A stretch of 64,000 nt of DNA from Enterobacter sp. 638 (GCF_000016325.1 NC_009436.1:62001-126000), one strand, 5' to 3'. Shown: positions 25,699-36,235, numbered from the stretch's first letter. The notes: generated from the letters alone by a model not told the origin. Translations and numbers: made by a program.

Positions 25699-28017
25699 AT
25701 GAAAATCAGTGATGGAAACTGGCTTATTCAACCGGGTCTGAACGTGACCTATCCGGTGCAGGTGTTTGACGTGGAGCAGCAGGGCAATGACCTGGTGGTA
25801 TATGTAGCGCCACGTGACGTGCGCGAGCGCACCTGGCAGCTCGACACCTTGATGTTTACGGTGCGCCTGTTTGCTCCGCAGGAAGGGATTGTCGGCGTGC
25901 GCATTGAGCATTTTCAGGGCGCGCTGGATAACGGCCCGCATTATCCGCTCAATGTTCTGAAAGACGTCAACGTGCAAATCGACAACAACGCCGATTTTGC
26001 CGAGCTGAAAAGCGGAAACATCAGCGTGCGCGTGACCAAAGGGGAATTCTGGGCGCTGGATTTCCTGCGCGACGGCCAGCGGATTACCGGCAATCAGCTG
26101 AAAAATAACGGCTACGTTCAGGACGGGAATGCCGATCGCAACTACATGTTTGAGCGCCTGGATTTAGGCGTGGGTGAAGCGGTGTACGGCCTTGGCGAGC
26201 GTTTTACCGCGCTGGTGCGTAACGGCCAGACCGTTGAAACCTGGAACCGCGATGGCGGCACCAGCACCGAGCAGTCGTATAAAAATATTCCGTTCTACCT
26301 GACGAACCGCGGCTATGGCGTGCTGGTGAACCATCCGGAGAACGTGTCGTTCGAAGTGGGTTCCGAAAAAGTCTCAAAAGTGCAGTTCAGCGTGGAAGGC
26401 GAGTATCTGGAATATTTCGTGATCGACGGACCGACGCCAAAAGAGGTGCTGAACCGTTATACACAATTTACTGGCCGCCCGGCGCTGCCGCCCGCGTGGT
26501 CGTTTGGCCTGTGGCTCACCACGTCTTTTACCACTAATTATGACGAAGTGACGGTGAACAGCTTTATCGACGGGATGGCCGAGCGCGACCTGCCGCTGCA
26601 CGTGTTCCATTTCGACTGCTTCTGGATGAAGGCTTTCCAGTGGTGCGATTTTGAGTGGGACCCGGTGACGTTCCCCGATCCCGAAGGAATGATTCGCCGC
26701 CTGAAGGACAAAGGGCTGAAGGTCTGCGTGTGGATTAACCCGTATATCGGCCAAAAATCGCCGGTGTTCCAGGAACTGAAAGAAAAGGGCTATTTGCTGA
26801 AGCGCCCGGACGACTCGGTGTGGCAGTGGGATAAGTGGCAGCCGGGGCTTGCGATTTACGATTTCACAAATCCAGACACCTGCAAATGGTACGCCGACAA
26901 GTTGAAAGGCCTGGTGGATATCGGCGTCGATTGTTTCAAGACCGACTTTGGCGAGCGTATCCCGACCGATGTGCAGTGGCATGACGGCTCCGATCCGCAG
27001 AAGATGCACAACCATTATGCCTACATCTATAACAAGCTGGTGTGGGATGTGCTGAAAGAGACGGTCGGTGAAGATGAGGCGGTACTGTTTGCCCGTTCCG
27101 CCTCTGTGGGCGCGCAAAAATTCCCGGTGCACTGGGGCGGCGACTGCTACGCCAACTATGAATCGATGGCGGAAAGCCTGCGCGGTGGGCTGTCCATCGG
27201 CCTGTCGGGCTTTGGCTTCTGGAGTCACGATATTGGTGGATTTGAAAATACCGCGCCTGCGGATGTTTATAAGCGCTGGTGTGCGTTCGGGCTGTTGTCG
27301 AGCCACAGCCGCCTGCACGGGAGTAAATCCTATCGTGTGCCGTGGGCGTACGATGACGAGTCGTGCGATGTGGTGCGCCATTTCACGCAGCTGAAATGCC
27401 GGATGATGCCGTATCTGTATCGTCAGGCGGCGCTGGCTCGTGAGTGGGGTACGCCGATGCTGCGCGCCATGATGCTGGAGTTCCCGGACGATCCGGCGTG
27501 TGATTATCTCGATCGCCAGTACATGCTGGGTGATTCCATCGCGGTCGCGCCGGTCTTTACTGAGGCGGGCGATGTGCAGTTTTATCTGCCGGAAGGCCGC
27601 TGGACACATCTGTGGCATAACGACGAAGTGCAGGGCAGCCGCTGGCATAAACAGCAGCACGACTTCCAGAGCCTGCCTGTTTATGTGCGCGAAAACACGT
27701 TGCTTGCGCTCGGCAATAACACCCAGAAGCCGGATTATGCGTGGAACGACGGGACGCAATTCCAGCTGTTTAGCCTGGGCGATGGATGCACGGCGATAAG
27801 CGAAGTGCCTGCGGCGGACGGCTCGATAGTGTTTACGCTGACGGCTTCTCGTGCTGGTGACAAAGTGACGATTAACGCTGAGGGTGAGGCGAGAGGCTGG
27901 TCGATTTGTCTGCGTAACGTGCAGCGGATCGGCGGCGTGACTGGCGGTTCTCAGGCCGGAAGCGAGTGGGGCGTGGTGGTGAGTGCCCAGGGAAATGAGG
28001 TGGTGGTTACGCTGTAG
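25699..28017 (+). CDS. yicI: Alpha-xylosidase YicI (GH31)
   Basis: A 772-residue cytosolic glycoside hydrolase that releases alpha-xylose, for example from isoprimeverose. The catalytic nucleophile Asp lies in [11 protein letters not shown] (about residue 416) and the acid/base Asp in [10 protein letters not shown] (about 482), with further GH31 motifs [19 protein letters not shown] and [13 protein letters not shown]. The length equals the E. coli protein. The ribosome-binding site agaggacg precedes the ATG. It is co-transcribed with yicJ. Confidence 0.96.
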   Translation: MKISDGNWLIQPGLNVTYPVQVFDVEQQGNDLVVYVAPRDVRERTWQLDTLMFTVRLFAPQEGIVGVRIEHFQGALDNGPHYPLNVLKDVNVQIDNNADFAELKSGNISVRVTKGEFWALDFLRDGQRITGNQLKNNGYVQDGNADRNYMFERLDLGVGEAVYGLGERFTALVRNGQTVETWNRDGGTSTEQSYKNIPFYLTNRGYGVLVNHPENVSFEVGSEKVSKVQFSVEGEYLEYFVIDGPTPKEVLNRYTQFTGRPALPPAWSFGLWLTTSFTTNYDEVTVNSFIDGMAERDLPLHVFHFDCFWMKAFQWCDFEWDPVTFPDPEGMIRRLKDKGLKVCVWINPYIGQKSPVFQELKEKGYLLKRPDDSVWQWDKWQPGLAIYDFTNPDTCKWYADKLKGLVDIGVDCFKTDFGERIPTDVQWHDGSDPQKMHNHYAYIYNKLVWDVLKETVGEDEAVLFARSASVGAQKFPVHWGGDCYANYESMAESLRGGLSIGLSGFGFWSHDIGGFENTAPADVYKRWCAFGLLSSHSRLHGSKSYRVPWAYDDESCDVVRHFTQLKCRMMPYLYRQAALAREWGTPMLRAMMLEFPDDPACDYLDRQYMLGDSIAVAPVFTEAGDVQFYLPEGRWTHLWHNDEVQGSRWHKQQHDFQSLPVYVRENTLLALGNNTQKPDYAWNDGTQFQLFSLGDGCTAISEVPAADGSIVFTLTASRAGDKVTINAEGEARGWSICLRNVQRIGGVTGGSQAGSEWGVVVSAQGNEVVVTL

Positions 28018-28035
28018 TATTGCGTTTTTCCTTTA

Positions 28036-28237
28036 CCCTCACCCTAACCCTCTCCCTAAGGGAGAGGGAATTGTTAGGTGCGGTCTGATGCAGAGAAAGA
28101 AACCGCAGCTTGGTTCGGCTTTTTCCCTTCTCCTTAAGGGAGAGGGGATTGTTTGGTAGGGTTGCAGCTGAAACAACGGCTACGGCTGGCTCCGGTTTTC
28201 TCCCTCTCCCTCAGGGAGAGGGCTGGGGTGAGGGTGG
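28036..28237. repeat. Cluster of three ctctccct/agggagag palindromes
   Basis: Copies lie at 28036-28070, 28125-28147 and 28198-28237. Each has a CTCTCCCT...AGGGAGAG-type core. The outer two carry ccctcaccc and ggggtgaggg flanks in opposite orientation, so the whole cluster is a large inverted structure between convergent yicI and yicH. The spacers (about 50 nt each) hold no gene. It probably doubles as a bidirectional terminator. Confidence 0.72.
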
Positions 28238-29932
28238 AACCGTTGGCTGTGAAGTCGTGCTCACCTGGCCCGCCGTCATCGTCTGCTCCACCTTCTGTTT
28301 ATCCATATTCACCGCGCTCAGCTTGCCGTTCACCGTGGGTTTCAGCGGTGCTTTCGCCTGAATGCTGCCGCTGGCGGTGAGTTGCACGTTGCCGTCACCC
28401 GCGATCGGTAATTCAGGCCAGCCCCACTGTTGCAAAATTTTAAACGGTACGCCGCGCCCGCTCAGGCTGACGGTAGTCTGGCGTGGCGGCAATTGCGAAA
28501 CCGCCGCCGTGGCTTCCAGAATCCCTTTCTCAGTGAATGCACTCAGCTCCGTGATGTTCACCGCTGAAGCGTCGGCCGCGAGAGCCAGCGACGGGCGACG
28601 CACATCCACGCGGTTAAAGGTCGCCGCCGCGCCATTCAGTGTGGCATTGCCGCCCCAAATGCCCCACTGGCGGTCTTTCGCCAGGCGCAGATTTGCGCCG
28701 TAGCCGTCGAGCGAGGTGATTTGCCACGGGAACGTCGGGTCGATATCAATCACCAGATTTCTGCTCAGACCGAATTTTTTCAGCGTCACCGCGTTGAGCC
28801 ATTCCGGGAGCGGGTCCATCCACAGCGTTTTCCAGTTCTGCGGCAGGGTGTATTCCAGGCCTGCCACGGCGACATCATCCAGCACCAGCGCTTTACCGTT
28901 ACGCAGCCAGTTGCCGGACGTGCGCACCATGCCGCCTTCCCAGCGGGAAGTGAACTGACGCAGCGCGATGCCCTGCGGGCCGAATTCTGCATTCAGAATC
29001 GGGTCGAAAAGATGCAGCGACCCGTAGATAAACTCGCTGGCGTTCATGGATAAACGCCCTTCCTGCGTCTGCCAGTCGCCTTTGCTCAGCGTCAGATTGC
29101 GCAGACTTAAATCGAGATCGGTGACCGCCCAGTCGGGGCCTTGCAGACGTGCATCGGTGACGTCGAGACGGCCCACCTGCAACGACGGTAGCGTGGTGAT
29201 CGGGGCAAAGAGATCCAGAAGCGATTTGTCACTTTGCAGGCGAATATCGTTGAGCCGCAGGGTGTCGATAACCCAACCGCCATCAGCGTTGCGCCGCGCA
29301 GTGCCGGTGAGCGATCCGCGTGCCATATCCGCACCGATGGTGCTCAGAATCACTTCTTTACCGTTGAGATCGCCCTGAATGAGCACGTTGCTGGCAGGCA
29401 CGCCGTTGAGCGTGAGCGATCCGGCGCTCATCTGAATATGCGCTTTTTTACCCAACACGTTGCCCGCTTCTGGCTGCCATGGGCTCAAGCCGCCGGTGAC
29501 TTTTTGCGCGCTCAGGTCCCACTCGGTATTCGGGCTGTTAAACGCCATATTATTCAATTGCAGGCGGTCGGCCTGGAAAGGCAGCGGCGCAGTCTGCGGG
29601 GAGAGATTTAACGTGCCGTCGCGCAGCGTGATGGTATCCATATGCAGCGGATCGGTGACCTGGCGGCTGCTCAGGCCGATATCGACAGTTTTGGCAACTA
29701 ACGTTGCGGGTTTGCCGTCGCGGCCAAAGGTGACGTTTTCCAGAATGATGTGTGAAGGCGATGAAAAGCGGTGATCCATCAGGTCGAAGTTCAGCTCGTA
29801 ATCGGTATTCACCGTGACCCAACTACTGACCTGAGCCGCGCCCCAGCGGGTTTGCACCAGAATATAGAGGGCCAGGATTACGATCAGTACCGCAATCAGA
29901 ATCCAGATGAGCAGCTTTCCAATAAATTTCAT
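28211..29932 (-). CDS. yicH: YicH, AsmA-family envelope protein
   Basis: A 573-residue protein. The Met at 29932 is chosen (MKFIGKLLIWILIAVLIVIL), giving one N-terminal membrane anchor followed by a long periplasmic beta-rich region of the AsmA type, the family implicated in phospholipid and envelope homeostasis. The last residues (TVPPSPQPSP) are encoded by the intergenic palindromic repeat, which supplies the stop codon, so the C-terminus has been extended by repeat insertion. It is convergent with yicI. Upstream is xanP on the same strand. Confidence 0.9.
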   Translation of the reverse strand: MKFIGKLLIWILIAVLIVILALYILVQTRWGAAQVSSWVTVNTDYELNFDLMDHRFSSPSHIILENVTFGRDGKPATLVAKTVDIGLSSRQVTDPLHMDTITLRDGTLNLSPQTAPLPFQADRLQLNNMAFNSPNTEWDLSAQKVTGGLSPWQPEAGNVLGKKAHIQMSAGSLTLNGVPASNVLIQGDLNGKEVILSTIGADMARGSLTGTARRNADGGWVIDTLRLNDIRLQSDKSLLDLFAPITTLPSLQVGRLDVTDARLQGPDWAVTDLDLSLRNLTLSKGDWQTQEGRLSMNASEFIYGSLHLFDPILNAEFGPQGIALRQFTSRWEGGMVRTSGNWLRNGKALVLDDVAVAGLEYTLPQNWKTLWMDPLPEWLNAVTLKKFGLSRNLVIDIDPTFPWQITSLDGYGANLRLAKDRQWGIWGGNATLNGAAATFNRVDVRRPSLALAADASAVNITELSAFTEKGILEATAAVSQLPPRQTTVSLSGRGVPFKILQQWGWPELPIAGDGNVQLTASGSIQAKAPLKPTVNGKLSAVNMDKQKVEQTMTAGQVSTTSQPTVPPSPQPSP

Positions 29933-30015
29933 GGTCTTCCATCCCGTCAAACGCACATAAAGGAGTTATGCACGATTTATGCGCAATCCTCAAGGCGGGA
30001 ATGGTGTATTTAGAT

Positions 30016-30046
30016 TTCACGGCAGGCCGTTAATGCCTGCCGTGAA
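30016..30046 (-). terminator. Hairpin after xanP
   Basis: TTCACGGCAGGC and its perfect complement around a 7-nt loop, a few bases beyond the xanP stop. The T-tract on the minus strand is weak. Confidence 0.6.
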
Positions 30047-30052
30047 GGAGAA

Positions 30053-31447
30053 TCAGTTCTTTTCAGGCGGGAAAACGAGGTTCAGAACGATAGCGGTAAT
30101 ACCGCCCGCGGCGATGCCGGAGGAGAGCAGGTTTTTCACCCAATCTGGCGCGAACTGCAGGATCAGCGGCTGCTGAGACACACCCAGACCGACGGCCAGG
30201 GACAGCGCGATAATCATGATTGCGCGGCGGTTCAGGGGCTCACGCGACACGATACGCACGCCAGAAGCCGCGATGGTGCCGAACATCACAAGCGTAGCGC
30301 CACCCAGAACCGGTTCCGGAATGTGCTGCACAAAACCACTCACCGCCGGGAACAGGCCGAGCACGATCAGCATCAGCGCAACCACAAAGCCCACATAGCG
30401 GCTGGCTACGCCGGTCAGCTGGATCACGCCGTTGTTCTGGCCGAAGCAGGAGTTCGGGAAAGTATTGAACACCGCAGAGACGAATGAATTCAGACCGTTC
30501 GCCAGCACGCCGCCTTTCAGACGCTTCATGTAAACCGGGCCAGAAACGGGCTGCTCGGAGACGTCAGAGGTCGCCGTGATATCGCCGATGGTTTCCAGAG
30601 AGGTGATCATAAAGACCAGCATCAGCGGCAGGAGCAGGTTCCAGTCGATGCCCAGGCCGTAATAGAGCGGCGTTGGCACCATAATCAACGGGCTGTTAGT
30701 TGACGCGGTATTTTCCGGCAACATGCCCAGCGCCCACGCCATCAGATACCCGGCGGCCATGGCGATCACCAGGGAAGCCACGCGCAGGTATGGGTTACGC
30801 TGACGGTTAAGCAGAATAATGATGGCCAGCACAACGCCCGCGAGCAGCAGATTTTTCGGTGCGCCAAAAGTGTTGTCGCTCATCGCCGCGTAGCCGCCAC
30901 CGATGGACGTCAGGCCCACTTGAATCAGCGACAGGCCGATAATCATCACCACCACGCCGGAAACCAGCGGTGTAATAACGCGGCGCGCCATGTGCAGCAC
31001 GCGGGAGATAACCATTTCCGTGCAGCTTGCCAGCATCAGCGTGCCGAACAGCGCCGCCATCATCGTGGGGACATCCGCGCCGCCGGTTTTGAGTGCCGTT
31101 CCGCCCATAATCAGCGGTGCAACAAAGTTAAAGCTGGTGCCCTGAATGGAGAGCAAACCCGATCCCACCGGACCCCAGGCTTTAATCTGAATAATCGAGG
31201 CCACACCGGAAGCGAACAGAGACATGCTGATAATGTGCTGGGTATCCTGCGCCGGGAGTCCAAGCGCCTGACAAATCAGCAGCGCCGGGGTGATCACCGC
31301 CACAAACATCGCCAGCAGATGCTGACAGGCGGCGAACAGAGTCTGCGCCAGCGGGGGGCGATCTTCGAGGCGGTAGATTAATTCACTGTTATGCTGAATC
31401 TGCGCAATCGGTTGCGCATCTTGAGACTCTATGGCGTTAGCGGACAT
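30053..31447 (-). CDS. xanP: Xanthine:proton symporter XanP (NCS2 family)
   Basis: A 464-residue inner-membrane permease that imports xanthine. The start at 31447 ([12 protein letters not shown]) matches the E. coli N-terminus better than the ATG 15 nt upstream. About 14 spans are visible. Family motifs include [49 protein letters not shown] and the substrate-site segment [19 protein letters not shown]. In E. coli gltS lies between this gene and recG; here the fimbrial operon does. Confidence 0.96.
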   Translation of the reverse strand: MSANAIESQDAQPIAQIQHNSELIYRLEDRPPLAQTLFAACQHLLAMFVAVITPALLICQALGLPAQDTQHIISMSLFASGVASIIQIKAWGPVGSGLLSIQGTSFNFVAPLIMGGTALKTGGADVPTMMAALFGTLMLASCTEMVISRVLHMARRVITPLVSGVVVMIIGLSLIQVGLTSIGGGYAAMSDNTFGAPKNLLLAGVVLAIIILLNRQRNPYLRVASLVIAMAAGYLMAWALGMLPENTASTNSPLIMVPTPLYYGLGIDWNLLLPLMLVFMITSLETIGDITATSDVSEQPVSGPVYMKRLKGGVLANGLNSFVSAVFNTFPNSCFGQNNGVIQLTGVASRYVGFVVALMLIVLGLFPAVSGFVQHIPEPVLGGATLVMFGTIAASGVRIVSREPLNRRAIMIIALSLAVGLGVSQQPLILQFAPDWVKNLLSSGIAAGGITAIVLNLVFPPEKN

Positions 31448-31642
31448 CGGTGGCAATCCCACGGTGGAAAAGCGGGCATTTTATCTGACCGGATGGTAAA
31501 AGCAAACGGTTGCGAGCGAAAAAAGAACCAAGACTAAACGCTAACCATTTTGCGTGAGATTTGACGACGAGTAAGGGTTATCTGCGCATCAATGATATGT
31601 GCGAAGAATCATTTTGGGGCAGACGTGTGTTTTCAGTGGGCA

Positions 31643-31670
31643 GAAAAAAGCCCATCCGAAGATGGGCTTG
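31643..31670 (-). terminator. Rho-independent terminator of the fimbrial operon
   Basis: On the minus strand AAGCCCATC, loop, GATGGGCTT followed by six T, just after the last pilin-like gene. Confidence 0.92.
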
Positions 31671-31675
31671 AGGGA

Positions 31676-32218
31676 TTACAGACGTTCGACTTCGATAGTC
31701 ACTGCAGTGTTGATGTTACCGCCGACTGCGTCCTGACCCTTGAGCTGCACCATCTGCAGGCCAAAAACGGTATCAGTGGTAGCCGGTATCAATCCTGTGT
31801 TCACTTCCACAGGTTTGTTATCCGCATCGAAAATACCGATCGCGACGCCTTTTGCGGCTGTCGTGTCAGTCAGGCTGTTTGCCAGCGCGGTACCGTCGGC
31901 GCTGTCCGCCGTGCCGGAAAAGCGATAGGCAATTTTGCCCTGGTCAACCATTGCTGCGCATTCAGCACGACCATCTATTGCCAGGTGAACCGTGATTGGT
32001 GTCGTGGCATTATCACCTTGCTTAATCAGCGTCTCCGGCAGTTCCAGCAAGGAAATGGAGCTTTCACTTGGCAGAATACTGCAGAAAAAGGGTTGATGGC
32101 TGAGCTTGCCGCTGATATCAACAGAAGCGGAGACATCGTCCGGATTGGTATTTGCCATTGCAGGGCCGACCGAAATCAACGCTGAAATGGCTAAGCCTGC
32201 TAATAATCGTTTAGTCAT
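31676..32218 (-). CDS. Fimbrial subunit, tandem copy 9 (last)
   Basis: A 180-residue secreted pilin-like protein. Signal peptide ends near GPAMA. Like copy 1 it begins the mature part with NTNPDDVSASVDISGKL. Cys at FFCSIL and at AECAAM should form the pilin disulfide. The conserved DSADGTALANS and KGVAIGIFDADN blocks and the C-terminal strand AVTIEVERL follow. It is the most distant from the central copies, pairing with copy 1. It could be a terminator or minor subunit. The terminator follows directly. Confidence 0.85.
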   Translation of the reverse strand: MTKRLLAGLAISALISVGPAMANTNPDDVSASVDISGKLSHQPFFCSILPSESSISLLELPETLIKQGDNATTPITVHLAIDGRAECAAMVDQGKIAYRFSGTADSADGTALANSLTDTTAAKGVAIGIFDADNKPVEVNTGLIPATTDTVFGLQMVQLKGQDAVGGNINTAVTIEVERL

Positions 32219-32255
32219 TTTCTTTCCTTAATATGACAACCGTGAAGTCTTGAGA

Positions 32256-32840
32256 TTAAAGACGCTCAATTTGCACTGTCATGTTTGTCTGTACATTACC
32301 CGCTTTAACTCCCTGGTTTTTCAACTTAACCAGCGTTAAATACAACGGGAATGAAGCAGTAAGGTTGGTTGGGTTAGTACCAGCGTTGGCATTCTCAAGA
32401 AATTTAGAGACCGTCACATTTGGCGTCAGGATATTATTATTTATATCAGTCAGCTGGATGCCAATCCCGGATGCGGCATCGCTTCCGGTATTAGTATTCG
32501 CAAGCGTAGAGCCATCGATATTATCTGCCTGACCTAAGAATTTCAGGCCAATTTTGCTGTAGTTCTCTTCTGCGTCGCAATGCTCGCCACCGAGTTGAAT
32601 GTACATATGGCTATCAGCTTGTGAAGCGCCATCAGCAGTGCCTTGGTCTGGCAAATGGGTGTCAGTGTGAGTGAGGTTGATAACGTATTGACTCATTAAT
32701 ACGGTACAACCACTTTTTGCTGTTTCCAGTCGACCATAAATAGTCATTCCATGAGGAGTATAACTATCCGGTTCCATAGCAGCGGCTGAGCCGGCCATGA
32801 TTAAACCACTCAGGGCTAATGATAATGCTAATTTCTTCAT
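32256..32840 (-). CDS. Fimbrial subunit, tandem copy 8
   Basis: A 194-residue pilin-like protein, the longest of the array. The signal peptide ends SAAAM. Cys at KSGCTVLM and GEHCDAEE. It carries NIDGSTLANTNTGSDAASG and the final strand NMTVQIERL. Insertions (THTDTHLPDQGTADG) set it apart from the central copies. Gap to the next gene is 37 nt. Confidence 0.84.
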   Translation of the reverse strand: MKKLALSLALSGLIMAGSAAAMEPDSYTPHGMTIYGRLETAKSGCTVLMSQYVINLTHTDTHLPDQGTADGASQADSHMYIQLGGEHCDAEENYSKIGLKFLGQADNIDGSTLANTNTGSDAASGIGIQLTDINNNILTPNVTVSKFLENANAGTNPTNLTASFPLYLTLVKLKNQGVKAGNVQTNMTVQIERL

Positions 32841-32907
32841 TATTTTCTCTCTCTATGAAGAATTGGCTATTAAATATGCCCAACCGTCGGGCATATTACA
32901 GGCGTTA

Positions 32908-33438
32908 TTAAAGGCGAACGATATCGATGGTTAAAACAGTCTTCAGATCACCTTCTACAGGTGTTTGACCGTTAAGTTTAACCATTTGTAAGCCAATCGC
33001 ACCGCCATCTGATGTTGCTTCAAGTTGGGTATTATTGACGTCGTAGGGCTCGTTAGTTTTGGGATTAAACAACGCAATGCCCACGCCTTTTGCTGCACCT
33101 TCTCCGGTGAGGGTATTTGCCAGCGTAGTACCGTCAGCCGTATCTACCACACCGCGTAACTGCAACGCGACTTTGCCGAAGCAATAATTTACTTCACCCG
33201 TTGTCGGAATAACAGAATAAGCGAGGTTCGTTGGCTTAGTTGCACTCTCTCCCTGAGTGGGGAGCGATTCAATATCGCCATCAATCTGCATGTAGGAGCT
33301 GCCGACAGTGACAGTACACCCGGAATAACCTTTTGCAATCATGCCATTGATTTCAACACCGGCCGAATGGTCGGTCGCCTGAACAGCGCATGCCATAAAC
33401 AGTGATGAAAATGTAAAAGCAATAAATGTTTTTTTCAT
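32908..33438 (-). CDS. Fimbrial subunit, tandem copy 7
   Basis: A 176-residue pilin-like protein. The ATG at 33438 has AAGGA 8 nt upstream; an in-frame GTG 6 nt earlier is less likely. Signal peptide MKKTFIAFTFSSLFMACAVQA. Mature part has YSGCTVTVGSS and VNYCFGKVALQLRG (disulfide Cys pair), TADGTTLANT, GAAKGVGIALFNPKTNEPY and terminal strand TVLTIDIVRL. Confidence 0.85.
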   Translation of the reverse strand: MKKTFIAFTFSSLFMACAVQATDHSAGVEINGMIAKGYSGCTVTVGSSYMQIDGDIESLPTQGESATKPTNLAYSVIPTTGEVNYCFGKVALQLRGVVDTADGTTLANTLTGEGAAKGVGIALFNPKTNEPYDVNNTQLEATSDGGAIGLQMVKLNGQTPVEGDLKTVLTIDIVRL

Positions 33439-33476
33439 TGCCACATCCTTTTAATTTATACGTAATCCAAATATAA

Positions 33477-34001
33477 CTACAGGCGGACAATGTCGATGGT
33501 TAAACTCGCCGCTACGCTGCCTACAACTTGCGTTTGATTTCGCAATTTAACAAGTTGCAAACTAAAGCTGCCAGAATTTGATTCATCCAACGTCATTAAG
33601 CTTGAGTTAATACTCAGAGGTGCGTTGTTGCTATCAAATAATCCAATGCCCACACCGCTTGCTACTGTGTCGTCGGTATGAACGTTGGCGAGCGTGGTAC
33701 CATCGGCATCATCTGCCGTTCCACGTAATTGCAATGCAATTGGACTGCTGCAGCCACCCACGGAATAGGTCACTTCCGTTGGGTGTGTCGCTTTTTGTCC
33801 CTGAGTCGGTAAGCTTTCAATAACACCTTCGAGCTTAACCACACCCGTATGCCCATAGAGGCCGGTAATATTAACGATACAGCCAGAGCTAATACCATTA
33901 ACCGTACCGTTAATATCAAGCGTTGCAGAGTTATCTTGCGCCTGAACACTATTCGCCATGCACAGTGAAGCCACTGTCATCGCCAGTAATATCTTTTTCA
34001 T
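33477..34001 (-). CDS. Fimbrial subunit, tandem copy 6
   Basis: A 174-residue pilin-like protein with start MKKILLAMTVASLCMANSVQ; the upstream in-frame ATG at 34031 would add an unlikely leader. Cys at SSGCIVNITG and VGGCSSPIALQLRG. Conserved DADGTTLANVHTDDTVASG and final strand SLTIDIVRL. The leader before the ATG (ttgaa) matches the other central copies, indicating duplication of whole gene units. Confidence 0.85.
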   Translation of the reverse strand: MKKILLAMTVASLCMANSVQAQDNSATLDINGTVNGISSGCIVNITGLYGHTGVVKLEGVIESLPTQGQKATHPTEVTYSVGGCSSPIALQLRGTADDADGTTLANVHTDDTVASGVGIGLFDSNNAPLSINSSLMTLDESNSGSFSLQLVKLRNQTQVVGSVAASLTIDIVRL

Positions 34002-34041
34002 TTCAATACCCGTTAATAAAGTTTGAAGCAAATAAGTGCTA

Positions 34042-34563
34042 TTACAGGCGAACGATATCCAGGGTCAGAGAACCGTGCACGGTCCCTTCGACAGCATCCT
34101 GACCATTCAGCTTGACGGCCTGCAGATAAATCTGCCCGGTATTTGTGTTTGTAGTAATCTGGTTACTGTTAATAGTAATTGGGTCTAAGTTTTTATCGAA
34201 CAAACCAATACCAATGCCTTTCGCAGCTCCAGGGGTGGTGTCGGAGTTTGCCAGCGTTGTGCCGTCAGCATTGTCTGCCTCACCATGTAATACCACCGCC
34301 ACTTTACCGATGCAGCTTTCCGCGCTATTGGACATAATATTGTAGTCAAGCACGACTGGCGTGGTGGCATGTTCGCCCTGTTTCGGTAAGTCAGCCACCA
34401 GGCCACTCAGCGTAATGGTACTTTTCGAGGTAAATACGCTGCACTCGGTGTGGTCGCCATTAATTTGACCATTAATATTGACGGTGGTGGAATGATCTTG
34501 AGCCTGCGCGGCGCCAGCCATAAACAGTGACGCGACAGTCAATGCCATGAATGTCTTTTTCAT
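34042..34563 (-). CDS. Fimbrial subunit, tandem copy 5
   Basis: A 173-residue pilin-like protein, very similar to copy 4: signal peptide MKKTFMALTVASLFMAGAAQ, then HTECSVFTSKSTITLSG, ESCIGKVAVVLHGEADNADG, TPGAAKGIGIGLFDKNL and terminal GSLTLDIVRL. The two Cys (HTEC and ESC) fit the pilin disulfide. The intergenic leader aaaggaaattgaa before the ATG is shared with copies 3, 4 and 6. Confidence 0.87.
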   Translation of the reverse strand: MKKTFMALTVASLFMAGAAQAQDHSTTVNINGQINGDHTECSVFTSKSTITLSGLVADLPKQGEHATTPVVLDYNIMSNSAESCIGKVAVVLHGEADNADGTTLANSDTTPGAAKGIGIGLFDKNLDPITINSNQITTNTNTGQIYLQAVKLNGQDAVEGTVHGSLTLDIVRL

Positions 34564-34598
34564 TTCAATTTCCTTTTGTATTTAAAAATGAAATTTAC

Positions 34599-35120
34599 TT
34601 ACAGGCGAATAATATTCAGGGTCAGAGAACCGTCTACAGTCCCTTCAACAGGCACCTGGCCATTCAGCCTGACGGCCTGCAGGTAAATCTGTCCAATTTC
34701 TGAATCTACTTTAAGCTGGTTACTGTTAATCGTGATTGGTTTATAGTTTGCATCAAACAAACCAATACCAATGCCTTTTGCGGCCCCAGCGGTTGGATTT
34801 GAGTTAATCAGCGTCGTGCCGTCAGCGTCATCGGCCACGCCATTTAACACGATCGCAACTTTACCGACACAAGAACCCCCTTCACTGCCACTAATGCCGT
34901 AATCAAGCACTGCAGGCGTTGTGGCGTTTTGCCCTTGAATCGGCAAATCAGCCAGTTGACCGCTCAGGGTGACTGTGCTTTGTGAAGTCGTCACGGTACA
35001 TTCCGTGTGATCGCCAACAATTGAACCATGAACAGTTACGGTTGCTGAATGATCTTGCGCCTGTGCTGCGCCCGCCATAAACAGTGAAGCCAAAGTCAGT
35101 GCCATAAAAGTCTTTTTCAT
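34599..35120 (-). CDS. Fimbrial subunit, tandem copy 4
   Basis: A 173-residue pilin-like protein. Same length, signal peptide and domain blocks as copy 5, diverging in surface-like stretches (GISGSEGGSC; NQLKVDSEIGQIY). Terminal strand GSLTLNIIRL. Gap to copy 5 is 35 nt with the common ribosome-binding leader. Confidence 0.87.
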   Translation of the reverse strand: MKKTFMALTLASLFMAGAAQAQDHSATVTVHGSIVGDHTECTVTTSQSTVTLSGQLADLPIQGQNATTPAVLDYGISGSEGGSCVGKVAIVLNGVADDADGTTLINSNPTAGAAKGIGIGLFDANYKPITINSNQLKVDSEIGQIYLQAVRLNGQVPVEGTVDGSLTLNIIRL

Positions 35121-35156
35121 TTCAATATCCTTTTGTGTTTTTAAATTAAGCGTTAA

Positions 35157-35681
35157 TTACAGACGAACAATATCGATGGTCAGAGAACCGAATAACGTTC
35201 CTTCAACAGGTGTCTGGCCATTCAGTTTTACAGCCTGCATATACAGCACGCCAGTTTTCGCTTTTGGGGTAACCTGGTTATTATTAATAGCCAGCGGTTT
35301 ATAGCTAGAATCAAACAAACCAAGGCCTACGCCTTTGGCAGCAGAAGCGTTAGGGTCGGTGTTTGCCAGCGTTGTACCGTCAGCGTTATCAGCTTCGCCA
35401 TGCAGCACCAAAGCAATGCTACCGATGCAAGATCCCGCGCTACCGGATTCAATAGTGTAATCAATTGCTGCACCTGCAGTGGCGTCTTGTCCCTGCGTCG
35501 GTAAATCAGCTATTTTACTGTTGTTCAGTTCGACGGTACTTCTTAATGTCGTGACGGTACATTCATCCTGGTCGGGAATCACTGAGCCACTGATATTCAC
35601 TGTTGATGAATTATCGTCAGCCTGCACTACGCCCGCCATAAATAGCGACGCTAGCGTCAATGCCATTAATGTCTTTTTCAT
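35157..35681 (-). CDS. Fimbrial subunit, tandem copy 3
   Basis: A 174-residue pilin-like protein: signal MKKTLMALTLASLFMAGVVQ, Cys at QDECTVTTLRST and AGSCIGSIALVLHG, then NADGTTLANTDPNASAAKG and terminal GSLTIDIVRL. It differs from copies 2 and 4 mainly between the two Cys and in the segment before the C-terminal strand. Confidence 0.87.
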   Translation of the reverse strand: MKKTLMALTLASLFMAGVVQADDNSSTVNISGSVIPDQDECTVTTLRSTVELNNSKIADLPTQGQDATAGAAIDYTIESGSAGSCIGSIALVLHGEADNADGTTLANTDPNASAAKGVGLGLFDSSYKPLAINNNQVTPKAKTGVLYMQAVKLNGQTPVEGTLFGSLTIDIVRL

Positions 35682-35716
35682 TTCAACATCCCTTTGTGTT
35701 TCAAATAGAGCGTTAT

Positions 35717-36235
35717 TTATAAACGAACAATATCGATGGTTAGAGAGCTATGTAACGTTCCCTCTACAGGCACCTGGCCATTAAGCCTGACCGCCTGCAA
35801 ATAGATCGTATGAATATCTGTCATCGGGTTAATTTTGTTGTTGTTAATAGTGATTGGGCTAAAGTTTGAATCAAACACGCCGATACCAATGCCTTTAGCT
35901 GATTCAGGGCTGGTATCCGTGTTTGCCAATGTCGTGCCGTCGGCGTTATCGGCCTCACCATGTAATACCAACGCAATTTTATCGATGCAAGATTCTCCCT
36001 CACTGACGATGCTGTAGGTAAGGGATGCTGGGGCAATCGCATTTTCACCCTGAGTGGGTAAGTCCGCTAACTGGCCACTCAACGTGAGGGAATCTTTCGA
36101 TGTTAAAACGCTACATCCCGTATTATCGCCAGTAATTGAACCATTAATACTGACTGTTGCTGAATGATCGTCCGCCTGCGCTGCGCCTGCCATAAACACT
36201 GAGATCAAGGTCAATGCCATCAATGTCTTATTCAT
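35717..36235 (-). CDS. Fimbrial subunit, tandem copy 2
   Basis: A 172-residue pilin-like protein: signal MNKTLMALTLISVFMAGAAQ, Cys at NTGCSVLTSKDS and GESCIDKIALVLHG, ADGTTLANTDTSPESAKGIG and terminal SLTIDIVRL. It begins the run of closely related copies 2-7. The leader is shared with copy 3. Confidence 0.87.
   Translation of the reverse strand: MNKTLMALTLISVFMAGAAQADDHSATVSINGSITGDNTGCSVLTSKDSLTLSGQLADLPTQGENAIAPASLTYSIVSEGESCIDKIALVLHGEADNADGTTLANTDTSPESAKGIGIGVFDSNFSPITINNNKINPMTDIHTIYLQAVRLNGQVPVEGTLHSSLTIDIVRL

Noticed and set aside
26374..27759. 461-codon minus-strand open frame opposite yicI
   Set aside because: It lies wholly inside a well-supported GH31 gene, shows no protein-like motifs and reflects high GC content.
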